From contig JALGUI010000171.1 in NCBI GenBank assembly GCA_029820915.1, forward strand, positions 1 to 8,995: DNA of 8,995 nt, in the 5' to 3' direction. Below are positions 5,758 to 8,995 of this stretch, in pieces. The DNA is from Candidatus Zipacnadia bacterium (GTDB lineage Bacteria > Armatimonadota > Zipacnadia > Zipacnadales > UBA5352). How positions within the stretch are numbered: position 1 is the stretch's first letter; each line of letters opens with the position of its first letter. The notes beneath the pieces are model-generated. The model saw nothing but the letters and a program-made list of their open reading frames with translations. It was not told where the DNA came from and made no database searches. The translations under genes and the position numbers were made by a program.

Positions 5758-6547
5758 GCCGTCCGCGATCGGCCAGTAGTAGAGCCGCGCGAGGCTTGCG
5801 TCCGGCCGCGCCCAGCGCAGCAGGCGCCGCAGGATCGTAGTAGAGCCGCGCGAGGCTTGCGTCCGGCCGCGCCCAGCGCAGCAGGCGCCGCAGGATCCCG
5901 CGCAGCACGTCGATGTAGGCCATGACCGGCCAGTCGAGCCACTCGGCGTCGCGGCGCATCTCGATGTGCCGGCCGGTGGCGAGGGCGAACAGGTGCCCGA
6001 GCGGGAAGGTGAAGACCGCCCGGCGCGGCGCCTCGTCGCGCAGCACCAGCCCCGGCGCGAGACGCATCCCGTCCATCAGCCCGATGGTCAGCACCTCGGC
6101 CCCGTCGATTTCGCTGCCCGCGGTCAGGTGCGGCACGTGCTTGAGCTTCAGGTTCGCTTCGTGATCGCGGCCGAAGGGGCGGGTGATGAGGTGGTCGCGC
6201 AGCGTCAGGCTGCGCAGCAGGCCGTCGCGGCTGTACTCGGCGCGTGCGATGCCGAGCAGCGCCCGCAGCTCGGCGGACGCATCCTCGCGCGGCAGCCCGC
6301 ACCAGATCAGCGGCAGCGAGCGCGCCGCCGCGACGATCGCCGCCTCCTCGGCGTCGGTCAGGCACTCGCTCTCGGCCACCACCAATACATCGCCGGCGCC
6401 GAGGTCCGCCTGCGCCAGCTCGGCGGCGGTCATGACGGCCAGCGGAATGCCCTCCTGCTCGATGAGCTGCTGGACGCCGTGGCGGTTGAGCTGCGCCTCG
6501 ACGGTCATCTCGGCCGGGTACACCAGCACGGCTCGGATGTGCTCCAT
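5513..6547 (-). CDS. N-terminal fragment of the split gene: GATase1/ThuA-like domain
   Basis: The frame opened at the ATG at 6547 gives 344 residues as the DNA stands. Residues 1-237 are genuine. They begin MEHIRAVLVYPAEM and contain alternating strands and helices such as GDVLVVAESECLTDAEEAA and SLPLIWCGLP, then APRRAVFTFPLGHLFALA. This resembles the class I glutamine-amidotransferase-like or ThuA-like fold used as an accessory domain in many carbohydrate enzymes. No nucleophilic Cys elbow of a working amidotransferase is evident, so a binding or structural role is more likely. The last 107 residues, from about DPAAPAALGAAG onward, come from the shifted frame after the duplication and are rich in Arg and Ala, as expected of out-of-frame high-GC DNA. 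The domain call is by fold resemblance and moderate in confidence. Confidence 0.6.
   Translation of the reverse strand: MEHIRAVLVYPAEMTVEAQLNRHGVQQLIEQEGIPLAVMTAAELAQADLGAGDVLVVAESECLTDAEEAAIVAAARSLPLIWCGLPREDASAELRALLGIARAEYSRDGLLRSLTLRDHLITRPFGRDHEANLKLKHVPHLTAGSEIDGAEVLTIGLMDGMRLAPGLVLRDEAPRRAVFTFPLGHLFALATGRHIEMRRDAEWLDWPVMAYIDVLRGILRRLLRWARPDASLARLYYDPAAPAALGAAGRKPRAALLLADRGRREARRRAVAQPRPVRVLRGGRALDLRDVRAVRCPDHVLRHARPAPGRGGGRRPLHRAARARLDDAGGDRPGPARPARAPRP
5776..5897. repeat. Exact 61-bp direct tandem duplication
   Basis: Bases 5776-5836 and 5837-5897 are identical over 61 positions, each starting GTAGTAGAGCCGCG and ending GCCGCAGGATC. The neighbours differ (A before copy 1, C before copy 2; G after copy 1, C after copy 2), so the unit is exactly 61 bases and the duplicated DNA has not diverged. 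Since 61 is not a multiple of 3, the copy shifts the minus-strand gene it lies in by one base. Confidence 0.97.
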
Positions 6548-6636
6548 CGCGATCTCCCGTTCGTGTCGGTCAATGAAGCCGCGCGGAGGTTGGACATCAG
6601 GGGAACGAGGACCTCCCCGGAGGAGGCCTTGCGTGG

Positions 6637-6655
6637 GGCAGGTTGCCGGCCTGCC
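6637..6655. repeat. REP-like palindrome, copy 1
   Basis: GGCAGGTTGCCGGCCTGCC folds into a 7-pair stem, including one G-T pair next to the loop, around the loop TGCCG. Its arms GCAGG and CCTGC match the copy at 6736-6754, read on the opposite strand. Confidence 0.5.
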
Positions 6656-6735
6656 GTCGTCGTGGCGCAGGCGGCCTTCCTCCCCGGCCCGGCGGAGGTG
6701 TGCCTGATTGACGCGCCGAACACCACGGTACTGAC

Positions 6736-6754
6736 CGCAGGCCGGAAGCCTGCG
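6736..6754. repeat. REP-like palindrome, copy 2
   Basis: CGCAGGCCGGAAGCCTGCG forms a perfect 7-pair stem with loop CGGAA. On the minus strand it reads as arms CGCAGGC and GCCTGCG around TTCCG, nearly the same loop as the palindrome at 7978-7996. A second small hairpin (CGCGG 6753-6757 with CCGCG 6763-6767) overlaps its right arm and would compete with it. Confidence 0.55.
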
Positions 6755-6953
6755 CGGCGATACCGCGGGCGCTTGCTCGACGGTCGCGAATGGCGCCGAT
6801 GGGCATTTGGCGGGCCGGGGTGGAACCTGAGACCTGCGTCCCTCACAGAGACCGCAGGCCTCACGCCTCGCCGCTCTCGGCGCGGCCCCTCCATGGGATA
6901 GGCCCGCCGCCCGTGCGCCGGCCGTGTCCGTTGCCGGCGCCGTTGGTCGTGTG

Positions 6954-6974
6954 CTGTTAGCTGTTAGCTGGCTG
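6954..6974. repeat. Short heptad repeat upstream of the SDR gene
   Basis: Two exact CTGTTAG units are followed by a diverged CTGGCTG unit (register 6954-6974, give or take a base). The run ends where the ribosome-binding AGGTGA (6975-6980) begins. The lower GC of this run stands out from its surroundings. It could be slippage-prone or a dispersed heptad repeat. Confidence 0.45.
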
Positions 6975-6986
6975 AGGTGAGGGCAA

Positions 6987-7943
6987 ATGGACATCCGCAC
7001 CGTCGCGGTCTTCGGCGCATCCGGCAAGATCGGCCGCCACTTCGTGCCGCTGATGCTCGAGCGGGGGCTGGCCGTGCGCGCGCTCGTGCATCGCACGCCC
7101 GTCGAGGCGGAGGGCGTCGAGAGCGTCCCGGGCTCCATCACCGACCCCGACGCGTGCCGTGAGGTGGTCGCCGGCGCCGACGCCGTGGTGCAGCTCGCCA
7201 CCACCAAGGAGGACCCCGACAGCTTCTTCGACGTGTCGGTCAAGGGCACGCTCAACGCGCTCGAGGCCTGCCGCGGCGCGGACATCCAGCAGTTCCTCCT
7301 CATGGGTGGCGACGCGGCCTTCGGCATCTGGTTTTACCCGCAGCCCCTCCCTATCGACGAGAACCACAAGCTCATGGCCTACCCCGGCTACTACGCCTTC
7401 ACAAAGGTCATGGAGGAGGTCATGGTCGAGCAGTACTCCATCCAGTACGGCATCCCGTACTCGATCCAGCGCTGCTCCTGGATCTTCGAGAAGGACGACC
7501 TGCTCGGCCACTTCTCGCTGCTGGAGAACGTCGATCCCGCCGAGCCGGGCCACGGTTTCGGAGAGGTCGCGCCCGAGGTCATGGCGCTGGTAGAGGCGGG
7601 GGAGGAGCGCGTCGCGGTGCAGGTGGACGAGACCGGCTGGCCGTACCATCGGCACATCGTGCACATCGACGACGTGGTGCAGGCCTTCGGCAAGATCCTC
7701 GGCAATCCGAGTGCGATCAACCAGTCCTTCAACGTCGCCGCGCCGAGCGCGTTCGAGTACCGCGTGGCGGGTGACTACCTCTCCGAGCGTACCGGGGCGC
7801 CGACCATCGACATCGCCTGTCCGGGCTACCACTCGTTCGAGATCAACATCACGAAGGCCCGTGCGATGCTCGGCTACGAGCCGCGGAACGACATCTTCCG
7901 CATGATCGACCGCGCGCTGCAGTACCGCGAGCGGGCGAACTGA
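6987..7943 (+). CDS. NAD(P)-dependent epimerase/dehydratase-like extended SDR
   Basis: This 318-residue protein belongs to the extended short-chain dehydrogenase family, which usually acts on nucleotide sugars or related substrates. The N-terminal Rossmann fold has VAVFGASGKIG (6-16), giving the GxxGxxG pattern at Gly10, Gly13 and Gly16. GADAVVQLATTKED (63-76) is the strand with the conserved acidic start and loop. YYAFTK (135-140) supplies Tyr136 and Lys140 of the YxxxK active site. The usual catalytic Ser/Thr stretch is FLLMGGDAAFG (103-113), with Gly-Gly-Asp where Ser-Ser or Ser-Thr is normal, so classical chemistry may be altered. HRHIVHIDDVVQAF (about 222-235) is the typical C-terminal family block. 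The ATG at 6987 is preceded by AGGTGA with a 6-base spacer. The beta-propeller gene follows after 86 bases on the same strand, so an operon is likely. Confidence 0.88.
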   Translation: MDIRTVAVFGASGKIGRHFVPLMLERGLAVRALVHRTPVEAEGVESVPGSITDPDACREVVAGADAVVQLATTKEDPDSFFDVSVKGTLNALEACRGADIQQFLLMGGDAAFGIWFYPQPLPIDENHKLMAYPGYYAFTKVMEEVMVEQYSIQYGIPYSIQRCSWIFEKDDLLGHFSLLENVDPAEPGHGFGEVAPEVMALVEAGEERVAVQVDETGWPYHRHIVHIDDVVQAFGKILGNPSAINQSFNVAAPSAFEYRVAGDYLSERTGAPTIDIACPGYHSFEINITKARAMLGYEPRNDIFRMIDRALQYRERAN

Positions 7944-7977
7944 GTGACAAGCTGACCGTGTCGTCATCACCGCGTAG

Positions 7978-7996
7978 GTCGGGCTTCCAGCCCGAC
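7978..7996. repeat. REP-like palindrome between the SDR and beta-propeller genes
   Basis: GTCGGGCTTCCAGCCCGAC is a perfect 7-pair stem with loop TTCCA, starting 34 bases after the SDR stop and ending 33 bases before the next ATG. It has no T tract, so it is not a classical terminator. It may stabilise the upstream message or weaken read-through in a two-gene transcript. Its core GGC-TTCCA-GCC matches the minus-strand form of the 6736-6754 palindrome. Confidence 0.55.
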
Positions 7997-8029
7997 TCGA
8001 TTCGCCGGGTGACGAGAGGCGGCCACGCC

Positions 8030-8995
8030 ATGACCCGGACCGCGCCCATCGACATCGGCTCGCGGCTGGAGCTGCTGGTGGACGACCACCTGATCGAGCG
8101 CATGGAGGGCGTGCGCCTGCGCCTGCACCGCCCGGAGCTCCGCGAGGTTGCGTTGGTGCTCGACCGGCCGTGGGAAGGTTCGGGCTGCGGGTACGTGACG
8201 GTCCTTCGCGAGAGCCGCAGCTCCGGCGACCTGTATCGCATGTGGTACAAGGGCGCCCACCTCCAGGTGCGCGATGGCGCCCTGCAGCCGGTGACGGATT
8301 CGGTCTGCTACGCGGAGAGCGATGACGGCATTACCTGGCGCCGTCCGAGCCTGGGCATCGTGCAGCACGAGGGCTCGGCCGACACCAACATCGTTTGGCG
8401 CGGGCAGGGCGACCACGGCTTCTGCCCGTTCCTTGACAGCAATCCTGCCTGCCCCCTCGAGGAGCGCTACAAGGCCGTCGGCCAGGGCAGCTTCGAGGAG
8501 GAGGCCGCGCTGTGGGCACTGACCTCCGCGGACGGCATCCACTGGGAGCTGATGGGGGAGGAGCCGATCCTGCGGGGCACGCCCTTCGACTCGCAGAACC
8601 TCGTGTTCTGGGACGGCGTGCGCGGCGAGTATCGCGCCTACGTGCGCTTTTTCCGCGACGAGCGAATGCGCGACATCCTGACCACCACCTCGCCGGACTT
8701 CCGCACCTGGGCCGAGTACGAACAGCTCCGGTACCCCGGCGCGCCCGACGAGCAGCTCTACACCAACCAGATCCAGCCCTACCCGCGCGCCCCGCACATC
8801 TTCGTCGGCCTCCCCGCGCGCTACATCGAGCGCGGCTGGTCGCCGTCGATGGAGGCGCTGCCCGATCAGGAGAGCCGCCGCAATGTCGCCGAGGCGCACG
8901 TGCGCTTCGGCACCGCGATCTCGGACACGCTGCTGATGACCAGCCGCGACGGCCTCACCTTCCACCGCTGGGACGAGGCCTTCCTGCCACCCGGC
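8030..8995 (+). CDS. Asp-box beta-propeller, GH32/43/sialidase-like protein (cut by window end)
   Basis: The first 322 residues of a longer protein are visible. It begins MTRTAPIDIGSRLELLVDDH, and the LFVDDYLIE-like opening LLVDDHLIERMEGVRLRLHRP (15-35 region) is typical of a family found in saccharolytic Planctomycetota- and Armatimonadota-like genomes. Asp-box-like blades recur: SDDGITW (97-103), SADGIHW (166-172), SPDFRTW (221-227) and SRDGLTF (305-311). TPFDSQNLVFWD (184-195) resembles the acidic blade segments of GH32/GH43/GH68-type five-bladed propellers. A glycoside hydrolase or sugar-binding role is therefore likely, but catalytic acids cannot be fixed from half a protein. No signal peptide is seen. 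The ATG at 8030 follows GAGAGG about 10 bases upstream; an in-frame GTG at 8009 is an alternative start. It probably shares a transcript with the SDR gene. Confidence 0.75.
   Translation, partial: MTRTAPIDIGSRLELLVDDHLIERMEGVRLRLHRPELREVALVLDRPWEGSGCGYVTVLRESRSSGDLYRMWYKGAHLQVRDGALQPVTDSVCYAESDDGITWRRPSLGIVQHEGSADTNIVWRGQGDHGFCPFLDSNPACPLEERYKAVGQGSFEEEAALWALTSADGIHWELMGEEPILRGTPFDSQNLVFWDGVRGEYRAYVRFFRDERMRDILTTTSPDFRTWAEYEQLRYPGAPDEQLYTNQIQPYPRAPHIFVGLPARYIERGWSPSMEALPDQESRRNVAEAHVRFGTAISDTLLMTSRDGLTFHRWDEAFLPPG

Larger units (their letters stand above)
4894..6547 (-). pseudogene. Two-domain polysaccharide-deacetylase-like gene, split by a 61-bp tandem duplication
   Basis: Read as one gene, this locus encodes a GATase1/ThuA-like N-terminal half and a NodB-like deacetylase C-terminal half. 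An exact 61-base direct duplication (5776-5836 and 5837-5897) adds one base modulo three and breaks the frame. With one copy removed the frame is continuous for 531 codons (530 residues) from the ATG at 6547 to the TGA at 4894-4896. The joint then reads LARLYYWPIADGVRPAGVLS, which runs smoothly into the deacetylase start SLSHD. As the DNA stands, translation from 6547 leaves the correct frame after residue 237 and stops at 5513. Start evidence is GGGAG 6 bases before the ATG (plus-strand 6554-6558). The unduplicated gene is expected to precede and be co-transcribed with the DegT-like gene. The break may be real or an assembly error. Confidence 0.8.
6548..6986. other. Gene-free 439-bp divergent region with palindromes
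   Basis: This stretch separates the minus-strand deacetylase-like gene from the plus-strand SDR gene and should hold both promoters. Short frames in it, on both strands, have shadow-like Arg/Pro/Ala composition and no Shine-Dalgarno support. It carries at least two palindromic hairpins of one sequence family (6637-6655 and 6736-6754), further short GC dyads (for example CCTGCG 6833-6838 with CGCAGG 6853-6858), and a heptad repeat next to the SDR ribosome-binding site. No clear -35/-10 boxes are visible. Confidence 0.6.

Noticed and set aside
5776..5897. Direct repeat considered as a target-site duplication or attachment site
   Set aside because: The copies abut with nothing between them and no integrase or transposase is near; a simple tandem duplication explains it.
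6799..6960. Small plus-strand frame of about 53 residues beginning MGIWRAGVE
   Set aside because: It has no ribosome-binding site, has Pro/Arg-rich shadow composition and runs into the heptad repeat.
6548..7327. Upstream extension of the deacetylase N-terminal frame to 7327
   Set aside because: The added 260 residues run antisense through the SDR gene and the repeat-rich spacer. GGGAG 6 bases before the ATG at 6547 fixes the start.
6957..7970. 337-residue minus-strand open frame across the SDR gene
   Set aside because: It is the mirror frame of the SDR codons, and the SDR has intact Rossmann and YxxxK motifs.
7967..8965. 332-residue minus-strand open frame across the beta-propeller gene
   Set aside because: The opposite strand carries recurring Asp-box motifs; this frame has only Val/Ala/Arg-rich sequence.

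Overview
This window is high-GC bacterial DNA carrying eight gene loci, two of them cut off by the window ends. Coding regions show the G/C-ending codons that create many long antisense shadow frames. No rRNA, tRNA, CRISPR array, transposase or phage gene is visible. The gene set is a Rossmann-fold oxidoreductase pair, an Eis-like GNAT, a DegT-type PLP enzyme, a NodB-like deacetylase, an extended SDR and an Asp-box beta-propeller sugar-hydrolase-like protein. That mix is typical of saccharolytic uncultivated phyla such as Armatimonadota, Planctomycetota or Hydrogenedentota. This placement is an inference from gene content, and no marker gene fixes it.

Layout. (1) Bases 1-1204, minus strand: two medium-chain dehydrogenases overlapping by ATGA. 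The upstream one has lost the usual zinc ligands. The downstream one keeps Cys and GHE but is cut by the window start. (2) A 155-bp divergent spacer with a near-palindrome. (3) Bases 1360-3364, plus strand: a GNAT with a C-terminal SCP2-like domain, then an orphan single-domain GspF/PilC-like membrane protein. (4) Bases 3365-3645: a convergent spacer with hairpins, a degenerate ~76-bp tandem repeat and a heptad repeat. (5) Bases 3646-6547, minus strand: a two-gene unit in which a polysaccharide-deacetylase-like gene precedes a DegT/DnrJ/EryC1/StrS aminotransferase-fold gene by 18 bp. (6) Bases 6548-6986: a 439-bp gene-free divergent region with palindromic hairpins and a second heptad repeat. 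(7) Bases 6987-8995, plus strand: an NAD-binding SDR, an 86-bp gap with another hairpin, and a glycosidase-like beta-propeller running off the end.

The most concrete anomaly is in the deacetylase gene. An exact 61-bp tandem duplication (5776-5836 and 5837-5897) shifts the frame and splits one reading frame into two apparent ORFs. Removing one copy restores a continuous 530-residue protein with a GATase1/ThuA-like N-terminal half and a NodB-like C-terminal half. It is either a recent disrupting mutation or an assembly error.

Taken together the genes suggest oxidation, amination, deacetylation and hydrolysis of sugars or cyclitols, but no defined pathway can be read from the window. A second theme is a set of small extragenic palindromes sharing a GGC-TTCC(A/G)-GCC-like core in two spacers, which looks like a dispersed REP-like family.
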